A stretch of 64,000 nucleotides of DNA from Aquatica leii (GCA_035610365.1 CM069437.1:54150093-54214092); one strand, 5' to 3'; shown: positions 11,821 to 24,600, numbered from the stretch's first letter. Notes: a model not told the origin generated them from the sequence alone. Translations and numbers: made by a program.

Positions 11821-12700
11821 CTCTATTTTGACATGAGAATTAGCCATTCTAACACCAAAATCCGTGTAAGAATAAGCAAATTCTTACACGAATTTTAGTA
11901 ATGTTAGTTTTTTGGTATCTCTGCATCGTAAGTTGACGTTACATGAAAAAGAAATCAAAATTATTGGAATTTAACAATTGAAATTCAAATTTTGATGCCA
12001 AGATAAAATAAACGGTTTATTAATTTAAATTTACTTACTTATAAAAGTATAAAAAGATAATTTCGTATGATTTTAGGTTAACACATAAATTTCAATATGT
12101 CAAAGTGTAAGTGTTGCCAATTCAATAAAATAATAAAGTTTCCCAATGTTGTTTTAAAATTAAAATTGTACGAAAAATATTAATTATTGTATCAAAATAG
12201 AGAAAATAGTATAAAACACACGTCATAGAATACGTTTCAATCACTCTACCGCTTCATAAACTCGCCGCTGCGCGGCTCGTGTATAAAACCCGGTCTCGTG
12301 ATTGAAGCGCGTTCATTCTGTAACTTGTGTTTTAATATACTATTTTTTATTTCAGTTTTAAAAGTACTCTTTTACGCACGCATTTTAGTGTTAAAATGAA
12401 GTCTATTCTTTAACGATTTTTGGTAACTTTTATTTTCTAAGTTTTACATCTTGATTTCTAATTGCCACCCAATGACAGCAGAAAACGAGGTGAATGTGTC
12501 AAATATGTTTAGTCAAATATGCATCACCGTTGCCAACACAAAAATTCTAATAAAAATTTCCCTGCTGGCAAATAATGGACATTTCGAATTTAATAAATAA
12601 TGTAAATATCGACCGAAATAGAGAAAATAGTATAAAACATTCGTTGCAGAAAGCTATTCAAACACTTATCCATTCTGCAACTCGTTGCTTCGCACCTCTA
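11815..12700. repeat. Hairpin-rich insertion in the hAT gene
   Basis: This block separates two hAT coding fragments. CAAAATAGAGAAAA occurs at 12191-12204, and inverted as TTTTCTCTATTTTG at 11817-11831. AATAGAGAAAATAGTATAAA is repeated directly at about 12198 and 12619. Several hairpins lie inside: ATCCGTGTAAGAAT with ATTCTTACACGAAT (11864-11894), TTCAATCAC with GTGATTGAA (12237-12307), and TTGCAGA with TCTGCAA (12645-12681). It looks like one or two nested non-autonomous foldback elements. The family is unknown. Confidence 0.55.
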
Positions 12701-13043
12701 ATTCTTGAATATTATTAAGATGTAATTTTTTTGGCCATAGTACAGCATCTTTTGAAAGTTGACTCATATTTTCCGTTCTGGTAATTTTTGAAGGTGTTGA
12801 TTTCTCCTTATCAGAGAAACTTGAAGATGTTGATAGATTGCTTTCTAGAAGATCAGTTTCTTGTCTGCTGCTGATACTTGTCTCAAGTACAGTTTTAGAA
12901 TATTGGGATTCAGCTGTAATATTATTGTTATTAATATTTGGCAAAATAGACTCGGGTTTTGAAAAAAAATGCGTAATTTTGACATGGTTTTTCAGTTTTT
13001 GCTCTGTTTTTCTTTTATTCAGCAAATTTTGGTATCCAGACAA
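12666..13043 (-). pseudogene. hAT transposase N-terminal exon fragment
   Basis: A 125-residue open frame starts MSGYQNLLNKRK. It is rich in Ser, Asn and Glu and reaches DAVLWPKKLHLNNIQ, the 'D-P-x-x-W-P-x-x-L' block that precedes the TTF-type zinc finger in ZMYM1-like hAT proteins. The last residues (about VRSNELQNG) read into repeat sequence, so coding is cut by an insertion at about 12700. The zinc-finger region expected next is absent. A low-complexity acidic N-terminus is usual for the family. Confidence 0.65.
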
Positions 13044-14363
13044 TTACTTCTTTTTTTCTGACATCCTGTATACTGTAAAGAAACTAATACGTAAGTAAAC
13101 AAATTGACAAATTATTCATGAAAAATGGAAATCTTTCGACGTCTCAAACACGAAAGTATTTTTTCAACATTACTTATTTCAAGTTATTTTAAAATTTATA
13201 AATTTTTATAAATAATAATATTAGTGCTTATCAATTATTTTAAATGTTTGAATTTACTTCAATTAACAATGATGTTTATATAATCAAATATAAAAGGATT
13301 TTTTAATGGTGTAAGTTTTTGGCTTTTAATGTTTTAATAAATCTAAATTAAAATAAAAATTTTTTTAGATGAACACATCTTAATTCACAACACAAAACAC
13401 ATTACTATAAAGTCTGTAAAACTCCAAAAAACTAAAGTTTCAAAAGCAGATATCTTTTACCCCATGCACTTTTTCACTTCGCTAAGTTAATTATCGATCG
13501 GACACCAGGCAACAAATCAAATCACAACCGATGCAGCGCTTAAATATATAAAGGTTCGTACATTGCAAGCTCAGACAGGAAAAAAACGTTTGTTTGCTCG
13601 TTGCAAGCCAAATTTCAAGCTTAAACATGAATAAAAGCAGATTTGTTTGAGTTCACACAATTTATGTTATCTTGTTACGTATTACGTATTCCGTACTCTC
13701 ATTTGAAAAATATTTTATTTTCGAGAAGTAAATCGGTTCCCTCGTCTCAAAGAGTAAGAATAAAAAAATAAACAAATAAAAAACAATTTAATAGTTAGCA
13801 ATTCTTTACTGGTTTTTTTATTATTATAAATTTTGTTTTGACAATGTTGTTTGCTGCATTATCTTTTTTTTGTTTTTGAGTTTTGAGGCTTTTTGGTGCA
13901 TTCGGCGCCTCGGTGCCGTTGTGCGCCACACGGCTTTACCCTTATGTACGGCGCGAGATTGGTACCAGCGGTGCTCCTAGCTTACTTAACTCGCGTGGTC
14001 TACGTCAGTCTGGAAATCAAAACCGTAAAGAAAACTTCATTACCGAGACTCGGGAATCTGTAGAAAATTCGAGTTCAGAAACCAAACCAGTAAAAACTTT
14101 TAAATCTCCAATTCTAAAGTATTTTTATTTACAGTATTTTGCTGAAAATTCGAATTTTCAAAAGCAGCCCGGGTCTAAAAGAAAATGTTTTTTCTAGTCT
14201 TCCCTCCTCTCGTCGGGGCTGCTAAGTAGATGTTTTAACTAACCATTGTAAAACATGTCTTTTTGTATCTACTTAGAAGCGTCACTCTGTTTATGTTTGG
14301 TTGAAATTTAAGTGGACTGTATTTAAAGATGTTAGTTTTTGTAACTTTCCAAGCAATACATTG

Positions 14364-14471
14364 ATATAAAAAACGTTCAAATGTCCGTCTGATAAACGTT
14401 TATTACATGTTTAAAAACTTTTTAATGTCTAATAAACGTTTATCAGACAGACATTCAAACGTTTTTTTATA
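14364..14471. repeat. Long inverted repeat (about 39-bp arms)
   Basis: ATATAAAAAACGTTCAAATG then TCCGTCTGATAAACGTTTA (14364-14402) is mirrored by TAAACGTTTATCAGACAGAC then ATTCAAACGTTTTTTTATAC (14432-14471), with only a few mismatches and a loop of about 30 bp. It is probably the footprint of a foldback element, or LTR-internal structure of the adjacent BEL/Pao remnant. Confidence 0.85.
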
Positions 14472-14708
14472 CCAACGTGTTGTTTTGAGTCCTATTTTTA
14501 ATATTTTTGTAATTTAAATTAAAAACGAATTACATATTTACAAGAAAGTTTTAAGTGCACAAAGCACTACTCAAAACAACACGTGTAATCGAGATAACAG
14601 TCAACAATATTTTTCTTAAACTACACTTAAATTCACTAAATTAAATTCTGCATTTGCGCAAATCGTGAAATGTTACACATAAAGCTTTTGACTTAACATT
14701 CTACCCGT

Positions 14709-15466
14709 CTACAAAACACCAGTTTTTCTGAACAACACTTCACTGCATTTTATGGTAGAGGTAGAGAGTAGGTCTTGACGGTAAACTGTTTGAAGCGGGA
14801 TCTTGAAACAAATTGCACTGACCACACGGATGTGACCGTTGCTCTCTAAATGGATATAGACAATTTTATCTAGAAGCCAACGTACTAGTTGCAGGTTTGG
14901 CTTTAGAATCAAGACAAGTTGACCAACTTGAATAACTGCAAGGTTGCCAGCTCTTTGTACCCACTTAGATCTACACTGGTATTCGCCCAAAACTTTAGGT
15001 TTGAATTTTTGCCACAAATAGAAAACTATCTTTTGATGTAATTAAAACTGCTCTAGGCAATTTTCAGCTACTTTTGATAAATCTGCTTTTGGTAACGGTT
15101 CGGAAGCACCATCAGTTAAAAAGGTGTAAAAATGGAAAAATTATTAAGATTGAATGAAATAAGACAAATAGGTTGGAAATTTAATATAGCTTCAATTTAG
15201 GCACCGTAAGCATATTTTCTAAGTTTACGATCGCGTAAAACACGAGTCAAGTGAAACTTTACAGATCGCACATTCGCTTTCCAGACACCACCAAAATCGG
15301 GAGCACTAGGCGGAATAAAATCCCATAATACACCGCAACATGTTAAAAAATTGGAAACATCGTTTTGCACGACTGATTGACTAAAACTTTCATAAAAATG
15401 CATTCCATTGCTTTGAATGTTAGACAAACAAAAACCGCAATTAACAACGTTTGATGGCAGAGTCAT
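14709..15466 (-). pseudogene. BEL/Pao integrase and C-terminal domain remnant
   Basis: Reading leftward from 15466, the frame gives WDFIPPSAPDFGGVWKANV and SVKFHLTRVLRD. This matches the end of BEL/Pao integrases (consensus 'W-x-F-I-P-P-S-A-P-H-F-G-G-L-W-E'), with the catalytic Glu position changed to Lys ('WK'). LTDGASEPLPKADLSKVAEN follows near 15110-15050 in another frame ('L-x-x-L-P-E-P-D-L'). Then the 15017-14709 frame gives WQKFKPKVLGEYQCRSKW, VGQLVLILKPNLQLVRW and HIRVVSA, the DUF5641-type C-terminal domain. Frames are broken between segments. Gag, protease and RT are absent. Confidence 0.85.
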
Positions 15467-15550
15467 CTCATAGTATAAGTTACTATGTATAAAAGTTAAC
15501 TGTTAGCTATAACGGCGGCAAACCTTGTAAGTTGATTTTACACCCGGGTA
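15440..15550 (+). repeat. Interspersed repeat, copy 2 (mate at 4345-4450)
   Basis: The sequence CAACGTTTGATGGCAGAGTC, TATAAGTTACTATGTATAAA and CTATAACGGCGGCAAACC matches the earlier copy. It begins inside the BEL/Pao integrase remnant (its reverse complement encodes MTLPSNVVN) and runs upstream of it. It is therefore possibly BEL/Pao sequence present in both places. Confidence 0.7.
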
Positions 15551-15779
15551 TTTCAAAATAGTTTTCTATAAAACTGCGCGATAAAACCACAACGTAAAAA
15601 ACATTAGGGGTAAAACAATGTCAATGCAATTGTAAAATCGCTTATGAAATTTAGCAAAAAAGACAAATGTATGAAATAAAAAACCTTGAAAACTTAAGTA
15701 ATAATGAAAACAGAATGAAAAACGACAATACACGCATTGTGAACGACAGATCACCAGATGGTGAGCTCCTCAATAAAAA

Positions 15780-17700
15780 ACTGTAAAAGATCAGTAGAAA
15801 TAAACAAAATGAACAGAGGAGGACGTATTGGAAATATATGATAACAAGGCACTGAAGAAAAAATTAAATAAAACAGAAAAGAAGAAAAAAAAGGTATGGT
15901 GTAGTAGTACGAATAACTGTAAGAACATTGTTTGCTTAAGAAAAAATAGAGAAGTTCGCAAGGCAAATGTTAAAATGCAAAATAGAAATAATGGCTATGC
16001 AGAAAATAAAATGGTAATCTTGTATGGAGAGAAAGAATAGTAGGAACAGAATAGAACACATTTTCTGATAAGTAAAAAGTCAAGTAAGAATTTAATAAAA
16101 TTTAAGAAAATAAATGAGAGGATTTTATATATTAGACTAAAAAATAATATGGCTAATGTCACCATCATAAATGTCTATGCACCAACAGAAATAGCTAATA
16201 AAAAAAAATAAGTTTTATGATAAAATAGATAAAGAAAATTAGTAAAAAATACCAAAACAGGAAACACACATCCTTTTGGGAGATTTCAATGTAAATATAG
16301 AAAAAGAAGAATACTCGAGAAAAGTAGGTGGAAAAGAAACAACGAGACAAACAACAATGGAACAATAATAAGAAATTTTACAACAGAAATGTAAATGTAT
16401 ATAGTCAGTACCAAATACAGCACAAAGTAACTTGGCTAACAACAGGAAACCAGATAAACCATATCCTAATAGACAAAACACGACAAAAAATAATACACAA
16501 TGTAAATACACACCACGTCTTAGTTATAACAAAATTTAGAATGATAAATGGGTTGGTAACAAAAATGTTTTTTAAAACAAACAGAAAGAGTTGAGAAATT
16601 GAGACAATAACAGAATAGAAGTTATTATACAAAGAAGCCAAAAAACAGTTAGCAGATAATCTAAAAAACGAGAACATAGAAGAAAAATAGAGTAAATTAA
16701 AAAGATGTAGTGCGTGTGCTGTGTGCGAATTTTAAAAAGAAATGTAGTAACAAGAATATACAAATTACAGTGAGTTGCAGAAGACAAATTCAAAAGCTTA
16801 TGAACTCTGAAATAAAGGCAATTTTAAAACAAGAAGATATGGTGAAGAAAATAAAAGTGCACAAACTACGCTGATTTAGTCACATCAGAAGAATGAATTA
16901 CAATAACAAAACAAATAAACTTACAATATGGACACCAAATATTAGCAGGGAAAACGGTGAGTCAAAAAGTAGGTGGGAAGATAAAGAAACTAAAAATACA
17001 TACATGGTGGTAAAAGATACAAGACTGAGATAGGTGGAAGAAAATAACAGAAGAAACAAACAAAAATAAAATGATAACATAAGTTAAGAGTAGAGGAACG
17101 TGGACTAATTCACCACAAAGAACAAGTTTTTAGAGCCCAAAGATTGAGCGGCTACAATTCCTAACGTAATGTATAGCTATATGTATGTATTCGAAAAGCG
17201 AGAGACATTAAAACAAAAATAAGAGCGTATGCTTCAGTGATGATATCAGTGATACAAGATAAACAAGAATCAAAACGTAACACCTCAAAAATGAGATTCA
17301 TTAAGAAAAGAATGGGAAAAATTAGCTAGACAGACTACAAAATGAACAAATAAGATAAAAAGAAACAATCACAGCCAAGATAAAGAGAAAATAATTGAAA
17401 TGGTATGGCATTACACTAAGGATGCACAGTAATAGATGGGCAAAGAAAATTATGACTATAACGACAATAACAAAAAGAAGGATTGGAAGACCGAGAAAAA
17501 GCTAGATGTAGAGAATAGAAAGATTTTAAAAAAGAGAGAAAAAGCGGGACAAGAAATGAATAAAACTACTGGCAAGGCACCGAAATGGAGGAAGCGGTTC
17601 AGTGAGACTGAAAAAAGTAAATTAATCTGACCTCCATTAGGGTACGAAAATAGAGTAGAAGAAGATGATAATGATAATGCGTCATCCATACCTGTAACTT
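15780..17700 (+). mobile_element. Second decayed LINE, endonuclease and tail only
   Basis: The + strand is again A/purine-rich. IINVYAPTE (about 16168-16194) and ILLGDFNVNIEKE (about 16270-16310) are APE-endonuclease blocks. QINHILIDKTRQKI and THHVLVITKFRM (16450-16545) correspond to the 'QIDHI' and 'SDHxLV' blocks. Downstream the sequence is shuffled. The end (17540-17690) gives a KWRKRF-like tail followed by GAAGATGATAATGATAATG, which could be the microsatellite tail. No RT core is readable, so a large internal deletion or extreme decay is likely. Confidence 0.7.
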
Positions 17701-19020
17701 CATGATATTTTTTGCCATACAGTATTTTTTACAATTAACCTATACCAAAGATTTAGAAATAATTAAATAAAAACTCAGTAAATGTAGGCATAAAAACGTT
17801 CAAGAAATTGATTTAGACCACAGTTGCATTAAAAAACACATCAAACCCTCAAAAATGTAGATCAGTAACTAGTAAAAAAAACTGTTGTATATTTTTTCGT
17901 AATAAACAATAAAATTTAAAATAAATTATTTTTATTAACAATATTATTTTAAAACCAAATTTATTTTTGTAATTTTGTATTATATATAGTTTTTAGAAAA
18001 CTTTATTTTGTATAAAAACTACACTAGAAACAGCTTCTATGTCAAAAACAATAAAATCAAAATTGAATTGATTTTTTTTTACTTTAATATTTTGTATTAT
18101 AAATTTGTAATAATAACACTTCTATAAAATAAATAAGAGACTAAACTAATGCAAACATGGCGCAGTTTGATGACATCTAATAGTATTTGATGTACTAAAA
18201 TATTCAAGCGTAAGAATAATTAAATTTTGCTCCAAATTAATAAAATAAACGTCATTTTTCAAAACAAGGGTTTTTCAATATAGCACAACATAATTTCAGG
18301 ATGACGAGTTAAATGATTGAGTAGACTTTTTTAAAACATTTTTGTGCATAGTTAAACATTAACAAACGTTAATGTTTTACAAATTATTGTACTAAAATTT
18401 AAATTACACAAAACATAAAAAATAACTTGAACTAAACAATGTAATTAACACGTGTGTAAAAATTTTGTAAATCAAATATGTATTTTATTTTATTGTTTAA
18501 GAAATTATTTATTAACGTTAAATTAATTTTTGCTTTATCTTTGTTAAATCTTAATTCACTAAAATGTTTATTGTCGTCAACATAATTTTTTTCCTCATTA
18601 TTTGTTTCACGTTTACTAATTACACAATTTTTATCAAAACCATTGTTTTAAACTTTCTTCGAAACTTGTATTAACGTACTTTATTACGTATTGCAGATAA
18701 TTATTAACAAATATTAAACGAGATCTTATTGTTTCTGTACAAACATTAACATTTTTGTCAAAATTCTGAAAAAAATTCAAGGACTTTTTTTGCGTCGCGT
18801 AGTAACATATTTATACTTTGATAAGTCTGTTTAACGTTGATAATTTTTAACTTTAAATTATTATAATTTTCTATTATTTATTTACAATAATTCATGTTTT
18901 AATTTATTGATTTATAACAATGATTATTTAAAAGCATAGGTATTTATTAGCACAACGACAAAAACTTGATACTAAGTTTGTTTTAGGTATAAAAACAAAA
19001 AATTGGTTGTATGAGATGTG
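17701..19020. other. Upstream intergenic region of secreted-protein gene 1
   Basis: No coding frame. The part at 18590-18790 is shared with the flank of gene 2 and with blocks near 30.1 and 44.3 kb: TTTTTATCAAAACCATTGTT near 18630, AACAAATATTAA near 18709, and TTCAAGGA near 18776. Everything else is AT-rich with no recognisable feature. Confidence 0.55.
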
Positions 19021-19090
19021 TCAACATTTACAAGTCTGCAAATATTCCCCTTCTTTTTACTTAAAAATCAAACTATATATATATATAAAA
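19021..19090 (+). promoter_or_regulatory. Core promoter of secreted-protein gene 1
   Basis: TATATATATATATAAAA lies at 19074-19090, about 32 bp before the start codon. Immediately upstream, AACATTTACAAGTCTGCAAA then TATTCCCCTTCTTT (19023-19056) matches the same place in gene 2 (35540-35574, AACATTTTTTAAGTCTGTAA then ATATTCTCTTTCTTT). In both genes the block ends about 16-18 bp before the TATA box. Conservation in an otherwise diverged flank suggests a transcription-factor site or composite core element. Which factor binds is unknown. Confidence 0.7.
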
Positions 19091-19121
19091 ATTCATTGGA
19101 GTTATAGTTCTAAAAAACAAG

Positions 19122-19570
19122 ATGAAAGTACTCTGTGTTTTGATATTGGTCAGTGCTCTTGCTTGGAGTGAAGCAAAATCCTTAAATAGCGGTAAGAATT
19201 TTAACTTATTACTGTTAATTAAAAATTTCAATTATTTTTATTTGTTTCATACTTGTAATTTTTAACAACTTATGTTTTTTTTTAAATTTTAGATGTTGCG
19301 TTGCAAAGCAAATTATTTTTAAATCCGTTGATATGCTTAGTAAACGCTTTTAGTCAAGCTGTTAATATGACTGGTGCTACAATTGTTCAAGAACTCGCAT
19401 TGTTGGCGGCCAAGAGCCAATGTTTTGCAAGTGCTGTTACTCCTTTTATCATACTACAGTACTGGACATGCATTGCAACATTTATCCAATCATCGTTTAC
19501 TAGCTTACAGCAACTTCAAGCTGCATTCCCATTGTTATCCATATTACTTCAATGCTTCCTAACTGTATAA
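19122..19570 (+). CDS. Small secreted four-cysteine protein, paralogue 1
   Basis: Two exons are inferred: 19122-19191 (70 nt) and 19293-19570 (278 nt), joined across a GTAAGA...TTTTAG phase-1 intron of 101 bp, giving 115 residues. Residues 1-18 (MKVLCVLILVSALAWSEA) form a clear signal peptide. The mature part is hydrophobic and probably all-helical, with Cys38, Cys67, Cys83 and Cys111, spaced to allow two disulfides. Distinct segments are QELALL (56-61), KSQCFASAV (64-72) and LQAAFPLLS (98-106). A TATA box lies upstream and AATAAA at 19653. I do not recognise the family; extracellular function is inferred from the signal peptide only. It is about 65% identical to the product at 35636-36589 over exon 2, without gaps. 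I see no disabling change. Confidence 0.85.
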
Positions 19571-19599
19571 AATACATTTATATATATTTTTGAAATCAT

Positions 19600-21160
19600 T
19601 AAATACTTTGTAATAATTATGTTAATACATAAAACATACATACATTTATATTAATAAATAACTAAAAAGCAACATGTGATTTTTAACGTACATTTGAAGT
19701 TATAATCATCTTCTCATGCGTAGTCTATATATAATTTTTTCAACTATTAGAATTATTAATTTTTTTTATAATATTGCTATCGGAAAGTACAATTAAAAAT
19801 TTATCTATTGAAATAAATACTAGACAAGAAACAAACTAATTAGAAAATACAAAAACAAACATAGAAAAGTGCAAAATGCGTATAGGGTGCATACATAATA
19901 TTTTCATCAATTTTTAAAATGAAAATTAAAAAAAAATTATACAAATTTTTGTGTAAGCAGATAAAGTATGTACAACATACTAAGCGATAAACTGTCGTAA
20001 AAATGATAGTTTAGGTTGTATTACAAAATAAAACTCATTGATTTAAATAAAAACATTTGTTTACAACCGTTGATGGCAACTATATTTTTTGAAACAAAAA
20101 AGTAAGTCTTGTAATGCCTAATTTTAATTTTTTCAAAAATATGTTCATTCACATATTTTCAATTCAAAAATTAATCTATCGAATTAGAACTAAAATTAAA
20201 ATTTTTGAAATACAGTAAAACCTTTAATGTGTTATAATAAAGTACAAATACAATGTTTTTTTTTACATTTTGAAACGTTTTTTTGTTTTGAAGTAGTATG
20301 TGTAAAAAAAATTCAAGTTACTTAACACTTGGAAACTATTACACATAAAATTCGTAAAGAAAAGCTGCAAGTTTTGGTTCAGCACTTTATCATTACAAAC
20401 CAAACCAAGGTTTTAGGTTAAGAAATTTTAACCAGACCTAAGTAGTTTGCTGGTAGGTTGCAATATCCTAGTTGCAAAATTGGATAATCTAATATTTCAA
20501 CAATTAAAAAAAATGTTGTTGAAGCAATTAAGAATGCTATTGGAAATAACTCCATTGGATATCTGTTAAAATGATTGATATTAAATGATAGTATATTACA
20601 ACCTTGATTATTAGAAATTTAAACGATAGCATCGGATATTTATTTTCTGTTAAGAAGACATTAATTTAGCTATATCTAGATTTATAAATTAATCAAAAAA
20701 TTTTTTTTACTTGAACCGGTACCAACAAAATTTTTTTTTGTTAATGTAAATCGATGCTGCGTCTTCGACAACAATATTTAAAATTTTTTTCCGAATTTAA
20801 TACATGTTATTCGTTTGCGCACATGCTTTAAATCGAGTGACTAAACTTGTAAGGATATAATTTTTAATTGAAATTACTTTTGTATCAAACATAAAGTATC
20901 TGAAAAGTTCCTTTTAAAGTACAGATGTATAAAGAACGTTGACCCAATGTGGTTTTGCCACCCAAACCTGTGATTACTATAAGTGGGGAACGTATTTAAA
21001 TTGTGTTCTACACACTTTAGCGATATGTGACTGAGCATTATTTCAATGAAAAATGAGATTTCTTAGTTGCTGAAAATATGGAATTAACACTGGTTTTAGT
21101 ACGATATTGATATAACTAATTATATTATATGTTCCTCAATAAAATATTAAAAGTCATTAT
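19600..21160. other. 3' flank of gene 1, noncoding
   Basis: A polyadenylation signal AATAAA lies at 19653-19658. Beyond it the DNA is AT-rich, with poly-A and poly-T runs and no readable gene or named repeat. Confidence 0.55.
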
Positions 21161-21164
21161 ACTT

Positions 21165-21680
21165 ATATGGCAAATAGCCCCCATACCAACACACATTAAG
21201 TAAGAACGGTATCTCGTTCTACAGTAAACTGTATGTTTTTCCTTTCTGTGGTACGTCTTCTGATCATTTTGCGACTACCATGGGCCTAGAACCAGAATCG
21301 AGATTCGTCACTAAAAATTACTAGCTTCTATTTCTTATTCTATTGCAACTTTTTATTACATTCTTCGTGCAGTTTTATGACGTGGAGTTAGAAGTAAACA
21401 AAGACATGATCGGTACCACTTATGTTTGATAAACAGATCGTGTAGAGATGTGTCTATGTATGACCAATTTTTATGGTCGACGAGAAAAAAATCCGAAAAG
21501 CCAAAAGCCGAAGAGCACGATCTTCACGATTAGTGGTGCACCTGGAACGACCAGGTTGTAAACGTCTTCGTTCTTCATTATTTTCTTTTCATTTTTTTAG
21601 TCATAAATATATGTGGATAATGGATAATGTAGCTTCTTGTAGACTAATTATTGTACCACGTTTAAACTCAGTCAATTGAT
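21165..21680 (-). pseudogene. Tc1-like transposase relic
   Basis: The reverse complement of 21345-21240 reads VIFSDESRFWF then AHGSRKMIRRRTTERKN. This matches the Tc1 catalytic block 'V-x-F-S-D-E-S-R-F' (second Asp of the DDE set) and the following 'R-x-x-R' region. Nearby VLVWG (about 21180) resembles 'S-V-M-V-W-G'. Upstream, the - strand of 21560-21480 is basic, as expected for the DNA-binding half. Stops interrupt every frame. The first ATG-led open frame on the + strand here is a shadow. Confidence 0.6.
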
Positions 21681-24600
21681 GAAAATTCGCATGTTGCCAA
21701 ACAGGAAGCATTTTGTTACACTCTGACAAGACTAACTAAACTCTTTACGCTTTACAATGACAAAAAACAAATTCTTCAAAAATTTTATTTAAATTTATCA
21801 ACGTTTACTGGGTGTTCATTTACTTACGGCGGTCAGTAAAATGCATAAAGGCATATTTTTAGTGCATATTTTTTGGAAATTTTAGTGCATGTTTATCGAT
21901 TTTGCTAAGACACGTTGATATGTTATACCACGTTTAATAAACATTTCACTAAATTAAGCCAAAGTGGTTTGAACACATAAAAGTAAATCGAATGACCCGC
22001 AAGCTAAATTTGACTCCGACCACTAACATCAAATCAAATGATTTTATTTAATTACTTATTAAAATAACTATTAAAATCTTTTCTGGAGTAATTAACACTG
22101 CAACGAAATACTAAAACTGTAGCATGTTTTTTTTTGTTTTAAGTATCTTTTCGATCTTATATCGATGATTTTGTATTTGTGCCTTAATACTATAATTTCT
22201 TTTAATAGTAAGCGAATCTACATTTATCCGTGACTAGATTCAGCCGAAAAAGATAATATTCTTGTTATTATAGGTATGTATAGTTCTTAGTCAAGTTTAA
22301 GACGATTAGATAGTAATAATTTTGTATCCAGTATTTGTTGCTGTGCCCATTCAGACAAATTTACTTATTCTGTGATATAGATAATATTTGTTTGATTTGT
22401 TGGAGTACTTTTGTTACTAGTCAAAAATAATGTTTCTCAAACTTCTAATGTTTTTCTTATTTTTTTTAATGCGCTTCTTTTTTTTGTATGAACAAGCAGC
22501 ATTAATAAAAATTATCATCTTGGCGCTTACATTTTTAAATACGTTAATTTTCTAATTTTAACATTGTAACAAATAAAAAATCAAATGCATTATAAAAAAT
22601 AAAAATTAACAATGAGACATAAGACAATTAATTACAAATTTATAGAGTCGTACGAATTCTATAGTACTCTTAAATTAAGTTTTAATTTAAAAACAACTTA
22701 AATTTAAATTTGGTTTTTACAGGTTTAAGTATTAAAGGTTTAGTACATAAAGAATTAAATTTTATCACTTATTTTAGCTCACGTCTTTTATAATTGCTAG
22801 AAATGCTTGCTAAACACTTCTATATAGACAACCTTTCAGTATAAAAATTAATTTTAAATTATTTTTTAGTTACTATAATTGTAATCATGTTGACTAAAAT
22901 ACTATTTAAAAAAATTTTTTTTTACTAATAATTTGTTTTTGCGAAATAATTTGTTAAAAATTTTGCTAGTTACTTGTGTCGTCAGATAAAACAATATCAA
23001 AAAATATTTGTACAAACTGGTTGTAATTTAAACTATTATTAGTAATTTAAAAATTAATTCAATATTTAAATTTATTATAATACTACAATCAAAAAAGGTA
23101 TTATAATGTTTGTAATTATCTAAATATTATATAACTAATAACGTAATAAAATTTGTGAAAAAAGTTGCTTAAATTTATTTTTCTACGACTAACAGATAAT
23201 ACGATACATTGTATGTTTAATTGCGATTAGGCAACGTTGTGCATTGTGATTGTCTAATTTCATTTCCGTACAGGTCAAAACCATTTCCGTACAGGTCAAA
23301 CCTATTAACGTACAGGATAATGAATTATAAAAACATAATTTAGAAGACTTTTAGAAATATTCTCTGCATCACAAATTATGAAATTTAAAAACGAAATCAT
23401 TGAGTGTCATGTATAAGGTAGTGCATTAATTCATAGCGTAAAATAAGTGTTTTATAAATTACATATTTTAGGTTATATTCGTAAACGTTGACGTTTAGTG
23501 GTGACTTTCTTGTAATGAAATATAAATATATTTTAGAAGTTCAAGGTAATTAGAACAAATAAAGACTTCTAATTTGCAACCTAACTACTTGTTTTCTTGC
23601 AGGGTTTTCTTTTGATGGGAAGGAAATATTAACAGTATTTTACCAGATTTTTGCAGTGTTATAAACAGATTAAGTAATTTAATCCTTAAAATAAAATTAC
23701 TCATTTTATGATAACATGCTCAAATTAACTTAAAGAAGTTAGTATTTATTAGAACATTTATCAGATTTTTAAACTGCATGACAATTCAGAAGAATCCAAT
23801 TATCTTTTGGTGTTCATCGATAGTTGCAAGATATCAAAATGTTTGTTCCGCACATGCCTGATATCTGTTTGTTATTATTTATCCTTATGTTAATGCAGTT
23901 TTCATATGTATTTATGTATACTTTTACTACATATTATATTATAATCTTGTAAAAATAATGTATTCGCACATTGTCGCTACCTTCTTAAAAATGTAATCAC
24001 AAACACTTTGGACTTACGTTTTAATAAATAACACAAGATAAACATAAATACAATCAATTGTTACAACACTAATGCAAACCACTGATTTATACATTGAAAA
24101 AATTATATATTTAGATGCAATTATAAGCAAATGCACTAAATCGCTTGTTTCCTTTTACCTACAATGGGTTTTGTTAACAATTAATTTCTCATATTTAAAC
24201 TAATTTTGTAGTAAAAAATTATTACAGCATATTTGATCCATTAGAATAATTAACTATCTTGCATTTTCTAAAAGGAATTTTTTTCCTATTCTCTTTAACT
24301 ACGAAGTTCTTATTACCTTCTTAGTTCGGAAAGCTTCATTCTTAAAAATAACACCTATTAATTACAAATTATCTTTAAACATTTACAAATTTACCTTATT
24401 TGCTTTGTAAGTCACATTCACATCTTATTTGGTTGAAGCTTCTAGGAAAAGCTATCACATATCAACATTTGTCAGAACTTGACGACATTGTTAACGATGG
24501 GCTTCGCATGAATAGATTTCTTTTATTTACTGGTTGCAAAATCTTGTCATTAAATAATTAGTACTTCTTAAACTACAGCTCATTCATATTAGGTTATGCT

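Larger units (their letters stand above)
9565..13965 (-). mobile_element. hAT-family element, degenerate, - strand
   Basis: The central part encodes hAT transposase fragments of the ZMYM1-like type. The low-coordinate end holds CAGTACCAGCCACGCTTGCG then CGCCCTTGTGC (9565-9602). The high-coordinate end holds GTGCGCCACACGG and CTTATGTACGGCGCG (13920-13952). Both are GC-rich patches in an AT-rich setting and resemble the imperfect termini of insect hAT elements that carry such transposases. The exact ends and the 8-bp target duplication are not resolved, so the boundaries are approximate. Confidence 0.55.

Noticed and set aside
13883..14197. 104-codon + strand frame
   Set aside because: It covers the GC-rich terminus of the hAT element and unrelated flank; no motif and no start context.
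18700..18790. The module before gene 1 as a classic enhancer
   Set aside because: Shared sequence with other flanks is explained by duplication; nothing in it shows regulatory function.
19374..19562. 62-codon frame overlapping exon 2 of gene 1
   Set aside because: It is an alternative frame of the supported exon; it is not retained in the paralogue.
21473..21679. 68-codon basic + strand frame
   Set aside because: The opposite strand carries Tc1 transposase motifs; this is its shadow.
23268..23315. Possible CRISPR-like repeats
   Set aside because: The units are contiguous with no spacers, there are only about three, and the DNA is eukaryotic.
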